Assembly: GCA_020081605.1 (NCBI GenBank) | Contig: JAHREC010000045.1 | Coordinates: forward strand, 248,001-312,000 | Source of the DNA: Albifimbria verrucaria | Lineage: Eukaryota; Ascomycota; Sordariomycetes; Hypocreales; Stachybotryaceae | Direction: 5' to 3' | Length of the DNA: 64,000 bases | Part shown: positions 11,760-22,864 of the stretch, piece after piece | How the letters are laid out: the number at the start of each line of letters is the position of its first letter | How positions within the stretch are numbered: position 1 is the first letter of the stretch | Notes under the pieces: generated by a model | Databases searched by the model: none | What the model was told of the DNA's origin: nothing | The model's input: the letters and a program-made list of their open reading frames with translations, nothing else | Program-made: the position numbers and the translations under genes

Positions 11760-13135
11760 CTACAACCAACATGTATAAGTGAATCTGGCCACACTCCTGT
11801 GCCAGGCCTGCAGGGATATCTTGCCACCCACGTAGTCTTTCAGGGCTAGCGCATGCTGTGCCGTCTGGGCGCCCCTGGCTGTTGGGGCGCTGTATGAGGG
11901 CGGCAGGGAGCTGCTGCATCCCCAACCAACAGGACATTTCCGCCCTCGAGGGCCGATTCCATCATCCTCACAGTCCACCGACGCACAATGACTTACGTAC
12001 ATTGCGAGATTTTTATATGAAATATTAACTGAATCTCTTTCGTTGCGGATACAATACTCGATCCTGTTGTTGCCAAATGGCTTATTATAGCACCTGTATT
12101 TGGTCTGGGCAGTCGCAAAGCCGCCGCTGCCGTCCGTCGAGGAGTCGCTGTTGCACCGTCGGGCAGCGTTCCCCACGGCCGCGGGTCTGTTGTCACCCCA
12201 TTTGAGGTGGTCGATATAGCATCTCATAGACACCGGATACACGGTGTCATTGGTTCGGTTACAGACGAAGGCGTTGGCCCAGAGTCCGAAGCAGCTTGGA
12301 CCAATCGAAACGCCGTGGCGGGCGGCGATCATCTGACATGTTTTTTCTGGCTTGCCCAGGTACAGACTTTCGCAGCTGTTCACCATGCTGGAGTGCGTGG
12401 GAGTAGGCGTGGCAATACCGTTGCCCCTCGTGGTTCATGAGGTTGTAGTCGCGTGGCGGGTCGGTGTCGAGTTTGTTTTGCTTATCTGGATGGTGGCCGT
12501 GCTCGGTTTGCCGATGTACTGCCACTTCTTGGCCCGCAGGACTGTGTAGTTAGTACCGATCACCGGGTCCACGAGATGAGCCCTTCTTCAGCAAATTTCA
12601 TGTGCTAATTACCTATTCCGGCACAAGGACCGCCTCTCGCTACCATGTAGGAGTGAGTGCACGGTTTGATCAGGTCATCCTGGGTAGGACTTGACTTGGG
12701 ACTGCTAGTGGACTGTGAGGCGGTGTTGCTAGAGGTAGCCAGCGTGGTTGTAGACGGGCGAGGAAGATCATTGTTGACCTCTACACAGTAAAAGTTCCCA
12801 ACCTTGAGGCCATTACAATTTGCCCCGAGGCTGGGGTTCTATCATGGTGTAGTTATGAGCCACGGATTTCTCTTCTCACATAATCACAGGATGAGGGATA
12901 TCCAGTCGAGAAAGTTGGCCAATGGCAACTCTCAGAGACCAGCAATGAATTTGCAAGTGTATAATGCATCGTATACTGGCTGTCAATACGTGCAGTCCGA
13001 GGCAGTTCGGGGATCGACAGGTCCGTCTTGGCAGCGCACCCTGTCCTGCCTATCACCATGGGCAAAGACAGTGTTCCCGGTTGCAACCAAGAAGAGACAC
13101 CAACAACGGATCACTAGCAGAGATATGGCAGGCAT
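11760..13135 (-). pseudogene. LysM-domain secreted protein, decayed
   Basis: The leftward reading starts at 13135 with a signal-peptide-like MPAISLLVIRCW segment, then GPVDPRTASDCTY and YTCKFIAG, a split first LysM (NPSLGANCNGL...FYCVEVNND), a Ser/Thr/Pro linker, and a second LysM (SCESLYLGKPEKTCQMIAARHGVS). A Cys-rich tail follows (CYIDHLKWGDNRPAAV, FGNNRIEYC). LysM proteins bind chitin oligomers outside the cell. Three in-frame TGA codons (plus-strand 12983-12985, 12932-12934, 12435-12437) and a second LysM that jumps from HGVSI to GPSCFGLWANAFVC without the usual WNP core indicate decay. The exon after the first LysM begins behind a non-canonical donor (AT in place of GT). An intron around 12.55-12.63 kb is likely. 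The 3' end is uncertain. Confidence 0.6.
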
Positions 13136-14289
13136 TTGTTTGTATCGGCTGCTGTGCACAAGAAGATGCCGTTACATGATGCTACCATAGGTAATCTTCA
13201 CAAGCCTTATTGGACGATTTAGTAGTTTTGGCCTTCTTAATCAGGCATTTCCTCGCTCACGGCTTAGCACCAAGAAGATGATGTGAGACTACAACCCTGC
13301 TACAACCCTGCTTCAACTCTGCGCGCCAGGTCGTCAATGTGCTGATGCTCAGTTTAATGGTCTAGAGTCATGCCAACGGTGAAGTATTGCCCTGAACGGT
13401 ATCCCGCTGACGTGCGAGGTTACTGAACTACAATTAATAGCTTAAAGTATGCTAATGACTAATATGATATATATAGAATGATAAATAGGTATAAATTTGT
13501 TAAATTAAATTAAATGTTAAAGATCTTTTACTTACGTTTTTTTAACGATATTATACATATAGAAGACATAATATTATAGTTTTAATTTTATATTATATTA
13601 CATATAAAATTTTCAATTAAGAGAATAATACATTATTTGAATTTATAGATGTATTTATAAGTGTTATAGTATAATATACTATAATATACATAATAAATAT
13701 ACATAATTAAACTTATAATAGATTATAGTCTTAAAAATTTTTAATTACTTTTTTAACTAATTGTAGCTAAAATATAAATATAAGATAATGCAAGAAAACA
13801 AGCCCTCTATTGTTGATATACATTATTCTTTGATTAAATATTAACATACTCTCTCAATCTATCTGTTTAACCTATAGATTATATCTCAGTAATCATATCG
13901 AGCTTAGAGTGAAGAGACGTTTTCTTAGCATTTCATCAAGTAGTTAAGCTAAGCATGTTATCCATACGCCTAATAGAATACTTCAGAGAATTAATCACTA
14001 CTTGGGGATTCCCTTGATCCAACCAGTTCACATGACGTGAGAAATGTGGCGTCGTGCTCTATTGAGAAGGCCAATTTGCACATTGTATTAACCGATAAGC
14101 AATTAAACCTAACCATGCCAGGCTGGATGTAACATGTCGTTAATAATAACCGTCACACAGCACACCTCGTGGAGTCGACTGAGTGAGACAATCTCTCCGC
14201 AGCCTGGATCGATAGGTCAGAATTACTAGGGTCGATTTCAAGTCCGTCACCACCCTCCCTTTGGTTTTGTTTGGCTTCCTCTGCACAGT
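13136..14289. other. Intergenic with AT-rich tract
   Basis: About 1.15 kb between divergent LysM and regulator genes. The core, 13440-13870, is strongly AT-rich with almost no C or G. No gene was found. Confidence 0.5.
13440..13870. repeat. Strongly AT-rich tract (RIP-like or low complexity)
   Basis: Roughly 430 bp consisting mostly of A and T, with many TA dinucleotides and small palindromic pieces such as ATAGTATAATATACTATAAT at 13666-13685. This composition is what repeat-induced point mutation leaves in old repeats, but no transposon frame is left to prove it. Confidence 0.55.
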
Positions 14290-16492
14290 ATGGCTCCAGC
14301 CTTGAGTGAGACCACAAAGGAGACCTGAGATAGCGCAGTACCCCGCGTTTCCGTCAACTCGCTGGCGAGCACTCTACGACGCACGACGTGTGACGTTTGT
14401 CGCGAGAGAAAGGTTCGGTGTGACCGTACCAAACCCGAGTGCCTCCGTTGCAGACGCTTCGGCAGCATCTGCACGTATCCTTCGCCCGACGCTGACGCAG
14501 CGAGGCTCCAGGAGACCTTACACAACCTGTCGAGACGCTTAGGTATGTCACTGTTCATAACCTAATGCAACGTCTTCTGCTCACGAGCCCCTTCGTTGCA
14601 GAAGATGCCGAGAGTAGGCTCCAGACCCATCAGCCTCTGGTCCATACTGTGACGCCTGTTTTGGCTTCCGAGGACCCGATATTAAAATTCACCACCGTCG
14701 ATCTGTCTGCCCCGGTAGCTTGGCCGATGCATGTGAAGACACAGACTTTCATCCTTGGTACTGGTGAGTCGTCTACAATCACCCAGGGACTGACTCCTCA
14801 TCGACATGTCTCAAGCAGGGACCAGCCGAATGCCGAGTCTCTCTTGCCAGAGGGCATGCTGTTTACTGGCATTCCCACCCCAGCAGAGACTGCCGGAGCA
14901 TCAATCACAGAATTCTCGTCGCTAGCGGGCAGTCTTGGACGGGAGATTGGCAACCAGTCAATCAACCAGTATATGGCAGTCGAGCAGTCGACCCCGGACA
15001 ATGGATTTGGAATATACCCAATATCCCCTGAAACATGTGCAGGGCTGTAAGTTGTGAGCTGATCCGCCAGTCGCTCATCCGCTTACACTTACCTTATGCA
15101 GGTACGAGGCATATTTCCACATTGTTCAAAAACATCTGCCCCTGATCAACAAGGACAACTTCTTCCTGGCCCTGACGCGATCGCCGGAAAAGCACCAGAT
15201 GCTAGCATTAAAGTATGCGGTGTGTATGGCAGGAGCCCAGGTAGAAGGTATCGCGCTGCAAATTAAAGAGCAATATTACGTCGCGGCACGCTATCACCTA
15301 GAACAAGCTGAGCTTGGAACTGGCGGCTCGTCGTTTTGGTCTATTGAGGCTGCGCAGGCTCTTGTGCTCGTAGCTCGCTTCGAGCTTGGGCACTATAATA
15401 GCCCGCGGGCAACGATTACTATGTCTCGTCTGTTTGCTCTCATGTCCGCCTTGGGCTACAGCGAAAACACAGGGTTACTAAAGGACCAAGATGTAGACGA
15501 AGAGGAGCTGAACCAACGCAAGATCATTTCACAAATTAATGTGTCATTCAAGTTGCAAGAGATATGTCTAGCAGGAAATACATATCTCCAGGTGAGTTAC
15601 CTAGCTGCACCGGAATTAATAAAGGGTTAACTTCGTGTGCTCACCATGGACAGCCACTTGCGGTCTCGAGTACTAGCGACGACATCGACCTGGAGCGCCT
15701 CCAGATCAACCTGCTGACCAGTACACTAACTCTTTCCGAAAATGAGCCGTTCGATATTTTGTGCGAGTCGCTGAAGATAGCAATCGATGCGAAGCACCAT
15801 GATCGGATGACCAGTGCGGTTGTGGCTGGTGTCGACACGCCGACGTTCAATTTTTGCCGAGACCACGAGCGTATCGAGACCCGGATCAAAACGTTAGTGA
15901 CCAAATGGCTCACATCCTCGCCTACCTCTGCCCTCTCTTCAGGACCCCATTGCGAACTACGCGTGCTGGCTCTCGTCGTCGCGCTGGGGACCAGGATCCA
16001 ACTATTCAAAACAGCTTCGTATCACGGGAGCAGGTCAAGGTTTTTGAGCACTATTTCTTCAGAATGCCGCGAGGAGGGTGTCTCAAGTGCGGTTGACATT
16101 AGTGACTTGCTGAGCTTTGCCGAAGTCCGCCGCCCAGACAAGGTGAGTAATGCCCCGTGTGATCCGGAAAGCAGTGTGGTAATGAGATGCAGACTACGAT
16201 ATATCGAGAAGCAAGCTTTTATCTCATGCCGTCTCTGCGCCTAGCAGCTGATGTGCTTGCTAGCGCCCTCCAAGCTTCGGGTCAGGAAGGGGCACGGAGA
16301 ATCTCACACAGACATCTCGAGATTCGAGAAGCATTGAAGATGATAGTCCAAGTTATGGATGCTTGCAAGAATGAAGCTGGAACATATAACGAGTTCATAT
16401 CGAAATGCCGTACTTGCCTGGAAACATCTGAGGTGGCAGTGACGCCACTGCGCACGAGCTTCTCGGCAAGCTCCTCCCTGACAAAGAATTAG
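14290..16492 (+). CDS. Zn2Cys6 transcription factor, probable pathway regulator
   Basis: The zinc cluster is TCDVCRERKVRCDRTKPECLRCRRFGSICTY (positions 14386-14478), with all six Cys present. It is followed by a Ser/Thr/Pro-rich middle and a fungal-TF-type helical region (YEAYFHIVQKHLPLINKDNF and after) of the kind seen in aflR-like cluster regulators. Introns are at 14543-14601, 15047-15101, 15592-15653 and 16143-16192, with clean joins. The protein is about 640 residues. The nearest ATG (14290) is followed in frame by TGA at 14326-14328, twelve codons later and before the zinc cluster. No other ATG lies between, so either the 5' end is spliced differently or the gene carries a nonsense change. 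It is head-to-tail with the MFS exporter. It likely controls the PKS cluster (inference). Confidence 0.82.
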
Positions 16493-17805
16493 CCCCTACT
16501 TGTAGGTTAAGATATGTGTATTACCCACACATGCATGCCTACTGAGGGACTTTGACCCCTAAGTAGGTAATTAAGTTATAGAGAGTATTCAAGTGTAGGG
16601 TAAGGAGCTTATATAGAACCCTAGCTTAAAATAAAAAGATTCTACTCCTGGGTTTTATAAAGGTATATTTTAATCAAGGTTGTTCTTCATCTAAAGATGT
16701 AGGGTAAGTAAATAACCTTCATTTAATGTCAACCTAATTTATGTTCCAAATCCTCTTTAATTCAATTGTAAACAAACTTTCATTATACAGCCGCTATTCT
16801 CAATTCTAAGACCCTACTTCATTTCAATCGCCTATTAAGTGTGTCCCCTTAATTGGAATTCCATATAGAGCCCACACACACCTCTTGTCCTACCGGCAAG
16901 TGTGCTACTAATGAGCACATGAGCATAATACGCCTCATTATAAGAGCTCTATGCAATACTTCTCTGCTTTGTTAAAGAGCCACCATTAGCTAGACCTGGC
17001 GTTAAAAGAATCTATATTTTGTATACTATTTTATCTCTCGTTCAAGGTGGCGAATAGAGCTATAAGCTCCACGAGACTGCGGCTATGAAATAATCTGAAA
17101 ACGTTTGAGTATCCGCATGACAGTTATTCCAAACAAGAAAGACCAGAAAATATATACAGGAGCTATGATATAAGGTAAGCAAGCGTAGTTAATACCATCT
17201 AATATGCTTCCAAGTAATCCGCTTACCCTTAATCTAAGCAGGTCTGCCAAGCCCGCCTAGATTTATATCGTTTTAACTCAGTTTATCCCGCCTGAAATAG
17301 ACCAAGCTGTAGGATTCACGGAACAAAAAGAAAGAAAAAAAGAAAAAGAAAACAAAAACGAAGCCAAATTTATGAGTCGCTACAAATCGATACATGAATT
17401 TTCTCCGAGGGGAATTAGAACGCGCTGGGACGCTGGTTGGATTGAGGCGTCTGTGTATTCAATAACCCAGTCTTGTCTTAAAGCAACTTACCATATAACC
17501 ACATTCTTGAAGCAGAATCCAAGATTGCTCAAGTGTGACAATCCAAGTGCCGATGTGTTTAACCCAATCAAGACAGGCTCGGCTAGCCTTCCGACTGGTC
17601 AGGCATGCTGTATGTGCCGGAAATTGCCAGGTAGGATTAGCTAAGAGCTCGGCCGAGCTCCCGAGCACGACCCTGTCCTCGCATACTAAGCGTGCCGAGC
17701 CCAGGGTATCTTCTTATAATGATCCTTCTGCCAGCCACAAGCCATTGTAGCGTATCTTGCCTCAACTACCAAATAGTATTCTCCTTTAAGCCCCCATAAC
17801 CCATC
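16493..17805. other. Intergenic, exporter promoter
   Basis: About 1.3 kb with no supported gene. It includes an A/G-rich tract at 17329-17358 and, near the exporter, a perfect 16-bp palindrome (listed separately). Confidence 0.5.
17645..17660. promoter_or_regulatory. Candidate regulator site, palindrome GAGCTCGGCCGAGCTC
   Basis: A perfect 16-bp palindrome about 145 bp upstream of the exporter ATG, followed directly by another CCGAG. CGG/CCG inverted half-sites are the usual target of Zn2Cys6 dimers. The inner 12 bases recur upstream of the O-methyltransferase (21740-21751). Confidence 0.5.
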
Positions 17806-19641
17806 ATGGTCGAGCTCTTTCGAGACGCACCTGCAGGGCACCTCATGCGGTTCCTCACCGGCAATGATGGTGAGCTCGCGTTCGCTGACAACACGGAACG
17901 GATAGTATCTGGGCACTCGACACCACTAAGAAACAACAACGGTGAGGTCGACAAGGAAGCCACCAATACGACGCCAAGAATTGCTGAGGACATTGTCGAC
18001 TGGTACGATGAAAACGATCGAGACAATCCGCAGAACTGGTCGCTACGGAAGAAGGTATTTGTGCTTATACAAATTATGCTCCTGAACTTTTCTGGTGGGT
18101 TGATTGTCGATTTGATATGATAATCACTAATGTAGAACCACAGTATACATCGGGTCCTCCATCGTTGTCCCTGCTCAGCCCAAGCTGGTGGAAATTTATG
18201 ACGTCTCGATGCAGAGTGCAGCATTGTCGCTCTCGATATACGTTCTGGGATACGTAGGTAGAATCTAATACTTTCTGCTGAGTCCGAGCTCACATAGCCA
18301 AGGGAATCGGACCCATGTTCTTCAGTCCCATCTCGGAAATGCCACGGATGGGACGCAATATATCCTACCTCAGCTCCCTCTTCCTCTTTGTCCTCATGAC
18401 TGTGGGAGCGAGCACGGTTGACAGTTTTGCTGGGTTCATTGTCTTCAGGTTTCTCCAGGGGATCTTTGGGGACCAGTGCTGGCGACTGGGGGCGCGTCGG
18501 CAGCCGACCTCTTCAATTTCCTCAAGGCGCCGTACGCCATAGGCTCGTGGGCGGCCAGCGGTTTCGCTGGTCCTGCTTTGGGACCTCTCGTCGCTGCGTT
18601 TGCGGTCGAGAAGTCTACCTGGCGATGGCCCATGTACGAAACACTCATTCTGAATGTGTTTACGTTTTTGCTGCTATTCTTCTGTCTCCCGGAGACAAAT
18701 GCGGATACCATTTTACTCCAGCGAGCACAGAGGCTGCGCAAATTGACAGGTAATCAGAAACTGCGGTCCAATTCCGAGATACGCCAGGGCGAGATGAATT
18801 TCCTCGCCACCATGGGTCAATATCTCACCACTCCATTCAAGCTCACTGTCTTGGATCCTTCCATTGCTTTCATAAATATCTACACGGCCTTGACCTACGC
18901 CATCTATGTAAGTAACTTGGACTCTGGGCTGTGATGCTCTCTGGTTTGTTGACGAGAAAGTACTCCTATTTTGAGTCCTTTCCCTTTGTCTATCAAGGAG
19001 TGTACGGCTTTTCGACCGGCGAAGCGAGTATCGTCTTCATTTCCATCTTGATCGCAGGTATACTCGGAGCCATAATATTCGCCGCTCTGCAATGGTTTAT
19101 TTATGAGCCGTACACCATGGAGAACGGAATAGGTGTTCCGGAGGCAAGGCTAGTACCTGGTATTTATGCGTCAGCCGCAGCGCCAATTGGTGTCTTTATA
19201 TTTGCTTGGACCGCCAGAGAAAACGTTCACTGGATTGTCCCCACTCTGGGAGTAGTTATCTACTCAACCGCACAGTTAATTGTAAGTCCTCAGGATGTTT
19301 TACGATTGGTTGCTCACGCGATATAGCTGCTCAATTACATATTTGTCTATCTTCCAACCAGCTATCCTCGTTACGCAGCCAGTCTGTTCGCGGCGAATGG
19401 TGAGTTACAGCGGCATTTTCAATTTGAAGACGGAAAACTGACATCAGCCTGTAGGTTTTTTCGCAGTGCGTTAGCCTGCGGTGCTGTGCACTTTTCTGTG
19501 CCTATGTTTGAACATCTAGGGATTGGCGGAGGCTGCAGCGTGCTGGGCGGCTTGACAGCTGGATGCTTCTTTGGCCTCGTGGCTCTGTGGCATTTTGGTC
19601 CCAACCTCAGGGCCCGAAGCAAGTTTGCAGAGACATATTGA
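17806..19641 (+). CDS. MFS drug:H+ antiporter-type exporter
   Basis: This DHA1-type major facilitator of about 520 residues and 12 helices is preceded by a soluble N-terminus with DWYDENDRDNPQNWS, the common start of fungal multidrug MFS proteins. Other marks are GYGIGPMFFSPISEMPRMGRN, LATGGASAADLF, and YYSYFESFPFVYQGVYGFSTGE. It probably exports the cluster product across the plasma membrane. Five introns are inferred: about 18096-18143, 18254-18302, 18908-18960, 19282-19326 and 19400-19454. Two one-base losses are inferred, in G4 18468-18471 and T6 19456-19461. It stands between the regulator and the O-methyltransferase and carries the CTCGGCCGAG palindrome in its promoter. Confidence 0.85.
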
Positions 19642-20025
19642 ATGAGCTTGCATGGGGTTGGATATTTTGTGTGATTCCAATTGTCTAATTTCAAATTGAT
19701 GCACATACCACACGCATATTGGGGTTCGCAAGCGGTTCTGGTACATGAAGACGGAAAAGTCGATGTCCTGAGACATAAGGCATATCCTTTGAAATACTTT
19801 GAGATATATTCTATGTAATTTGCGTCTTTTCAAACTGCCTCCCAGTATTCTGCAAAACCTTTTGTGCAGCCCCTGAGCTGATTTTCTTGGCGCAACTACT
19901 AGATGAGGTTGAGATTGATGCCCTTCAATGTGATGAGTAGGCCTTAGATGTTTTGTCTACGATGCACTGCTTAACTCTCTTGCCTCTGATAGTAGTAGTC
20001 ATACTCTAGGGTATTATTGTGCTAT
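19642..20025. other. Convergent 3' intergenic spacer
   Basis: The space between the converging exporter and O-methyltransferase genes. Nothing else was seen. Confidence 0.5.
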
Positions 20026-21467
20026 CTAACAGTTGAGATGAACCTGTATCAAGCCAACCCCTAGTGGGTTTCTCACCACATTCACAATTTCGAACCTTGG
20101 GTCCGCGTTGTGGAGCAGCTTTGCAAAATCTCGCCGAGTTCTCTGCTTGGCACCGAAAATTACCATCATAGAAATGTCGACCTGTCTCAGGAGATGCTCC
20201 TCGAATTTCGTTGACATGCCACTTTCAGGTCGCACAATGTCGTTGATCAGCAAGGGTGTTCCACGACCACATTTCTCCAGGGCAGGCACTAAAGCCCGTA
20301 ATATTCTTGTCGAGTCCACGTCATTATAATTGTGCAGAATCTGGCGTAGAAGGAATGCCGATGCGTCATGGATAGGTTGAGAGCTGAAGAAATCATGCTT
20401 TTGGAAGCTCACACGTCCATCGAGAGCCTTCTGATCATGACTGAGCTGCACTGGAGAGTTGTCCTGTACAATGAATTGCAGAGACGGAAATGCCTAGTGC
20501 TGTCAGAATTTTACATCATGCATATGGCAATAAACAGATGACATTAAAAACTCACGCGGGCAAGCTCATTGGAGATGTGTCCGCTGCCACCTCCAATGTC
20601 GACAACCTTTCCGCTCCCCAGAGAGGCCCATGGGAACCCATCTCGAAGCTCTGTGCCTTTTTCATTCACTAAGAGTATTGAGTAATGGACTGAATGCATG
20701 TCATCAAGTCTTTACTTACCTTTGGACCATGAACTCATGGCTTGCGCAAATCGCCTGCCTTTGTCTGGGTTATTATCATAATATTGGTAGACTGATGTCC
20801 CAAAGCGATGGCGAAACGCTGAGGCAGTGGCATTGGAAGTGTATGGTGATTTCGAAATGACGGCCGACAGCTCAGATGACGCTCTGAACATGTCATCCAA
20901 TTTCATGTCACAAAGCGCATGCCACTCAGGGTCCTGAGCCAAGGAGGCCGAGATGGAAGTATGGGCGAAATGTTCCTCATCTCTATCTTCTTCCTCAACT
21001 TGCTGAAAAATACGACGGGACGCAAGCAGCTTCAGCAATGCGGCGGTACGACCCTCATCCATCCCCGACTTTTCAGCGATTTCAGCAACACTCGTACTTG
21101 ACTTGGGGCTCATACTGATTTTATTTGCTGGGACCGCCGGCAGAGGCACGTGCTTGAAGAACCCGCGATTAAGTGCCACCTGCAGGGCCGCGAGGTCGAA
21201 GTGTGAGAAGACGAGTTCGCGCACAGTTGTCTTGGGCCCATTGACGAGCCGAAGGAGGTCAAGCGCCGCATCGTTGATGGATGCGCGAAGAGCCTCGTAT
21301 TCGGCATCTTCTGGAACGTCCCCTCCATCGGCCTTGAAGCTCGGTTGGGGCCCAGGTCGTTGCTCGAGACGGACACATATTTGAGTAGACAAGGAAGCAA
21401 TCTGCTTTCCGAGAGAGTCGATGCTGATTTCTGGATCGATTGAGAATTTCAAATCCTGAGAAGACAT
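20026..21467 (-). CDS. O-methyltransferase (COMT-like, SAM-dependent)
   Basis: This class-I SAM-dependent O-methyltransferase of about 440 residues belongs to the fungal COMT-like group that methylates phenolic hydroxyls of polyketides. The N-terminal half is a winged-helix dimerisation region (SVAEIAEKSGMDEGRTAALLKLLASRRIF). The SAM-binding motif VVDIGGGSGHIS follows. The catalytic His lies in LLRQILHNYND, and the C-terminus holds GAKQRTRRDFAKLL. Two introns, 20669-20719 (51 nt) and 20494-20555 (62 nt), give clean joins. No frame break was found. It is co-directional with the P450, and the stretch between them holds no intact gene. A CTCGGCCGAG palindrome lies about 270 bp upstream. Confidence 0.9.
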
Positions 21468-21739
21468 GGTGTGAACGGTTTCTAACCGGGATTGATCGAC
21501 AGGGCTAATATGAAAGGGTTCTGGTTTACAAGATTGGTTCTCTTCGTGCTTGTCTCACTACTGGCTTGATCAGTGTATCTCTTACATATATTACGCGCAT
21601 GCTCTAGCTCAGCTCCTAAAACCAATTCACGCCAGCCTTCATCTTGCCCCGATGGTGCTTGCTCATTGGTTTGTCCATCTCTTTTCTGTTGCACGACCCT
21701 TACGCCTGTAGGAACACCTAAAACGAACTCCGTTCTGGG

Positions 21740-21751
21740 GCTCGGCCGAGC
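21740..21751. promoter_or_regulatory. Candidate regulator site, palindrome GCTCGGCCGAGC
   Basis: A 12-bp perfect palindrome identical to the core of the one upstream of the exporter. It lies about 273 bp upstream of the O-methyltransferase start. Confidence 0.5.
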
Positions 21752-22208
21752 ACCCGAAGCCTGCATAAGGCCGCTTACTATTTTCGGCACGCAAAGCCTG
21801 GATTAGATATCATGCATGTGAGTGTATTAGCGCCATAGCCCAGCCGTCCCCCTTCAGTTGGCACATGGTCATCAGCAGGCCAAGTCTTCTCCCGCTTATA
21901 CCAGGATTCGGTAGCAGTGTGATCTTTGCTCAGCCAATAACAATATCCTATTGCTGTCTGCCAGGTCTCGCAAAAGAGATCATATGGCATAAGCTGTCTC
22001 AGAAGATGTCTCCTTACCCAGGGTCAATCTCGTCTCAGACGTTGTCGGCGAACCCAACCTGAAACATCCTGCTGACGGCCACCTTCTGCTATGGTGCTCT
22101 CTTGCATATTTGCTACAGCAACATTACGTAGTAAGAATCTCACTAGCCCTTGCCCCTCTGTTGGGGCACATAACAGTTCCATGAGGCCTACAAGGCACTG
22201 GTCTAGTG

Positions 22209-22830
22209 TCAGGCTCTTGGCATCCGACAATACCAAAGTAGCAGCGGTGTGCCTTCACAACCATCTCTCCAGGTCAACGAAAATGCCATGTGTCCACACC
22301 GGTCGCCTTCCTTGTAGACGATATCGCACCGGCGCATTGCCGCATCCAAACCGGCAGGCTGCCCGGCATCGCGCCGGATCGTAACCACTACCTCTTTGCG
22401 CCACATCCATAATTACAGCATAGGCATGGCATCCAGGTCGTCAAGAGTCTCTTTGGGGACAGGCCACTATTAATGGTAAAAGGGTTGTCAGGTATGACGC
22501 CTGTGTAGGGTTTTGGGTCGAATTTTCTGCTATTCAATCTCATGGGGGCCATAGAGTGATTATCATTATGCGCTGTAAGTGTTGTATCCAGACCAATCTC
22601 GGTTGGCCCTGAATTCTCATACTGCATCAGTGTCATCTACTAGACAGGGCTCACTAGGTGAATTTCTTGGGTGTACTTGTCATTGCAGGTATCCCTCATG
22701 TAGAAACTTGGCATGTCCCGCCAGCCAATGCTGTGGGGATACGCACCGGTCAACAATCATTCCAAAGGTCACAATAGCGTCAGGCAAAAGCTGTATGTTT
22801 ACAGCTTGAGCATGAGAAATACTTGATAAG
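22209..22830 (-). pseudogene. Possible decayed, unidentified coding region
   Basis: Between the P450 and the O-methyltransferase, leftward frames of 60-85 codons follow one another with protein-like composition, for example GLDTTLTAHNDNHSMAPMRL and FDPKPYTGVIPDNPFTINSG, then VLSDAKSLTLDQCLVGLMEL further left. Several stops separate them. I cannot assign a family. It may be the remains of another tailoring gene of the cluster or only chance frames. Confidence 0.25.
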
Positions 22831-22864
22831 TGATTGGTTTATTGGCTACATTTCTGTGCTAAGT

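Larger units (their letters stand above)
21468..22864. other. Intergenic between O-methyltransferase and P450
   Basis: About 1.4 kb. It holds the O-methyltransferase promoter with its palindrome and the uncertain decayed frames listed separately. No intact gene was seen. Confidence 0.4.

Noticed and set aside
11482..11937. 151-codon minus frame overlapping the 3' end of the LysM gene
   Set aside because: No motif, and it overlaps the better-supported LysM reading in another frame.
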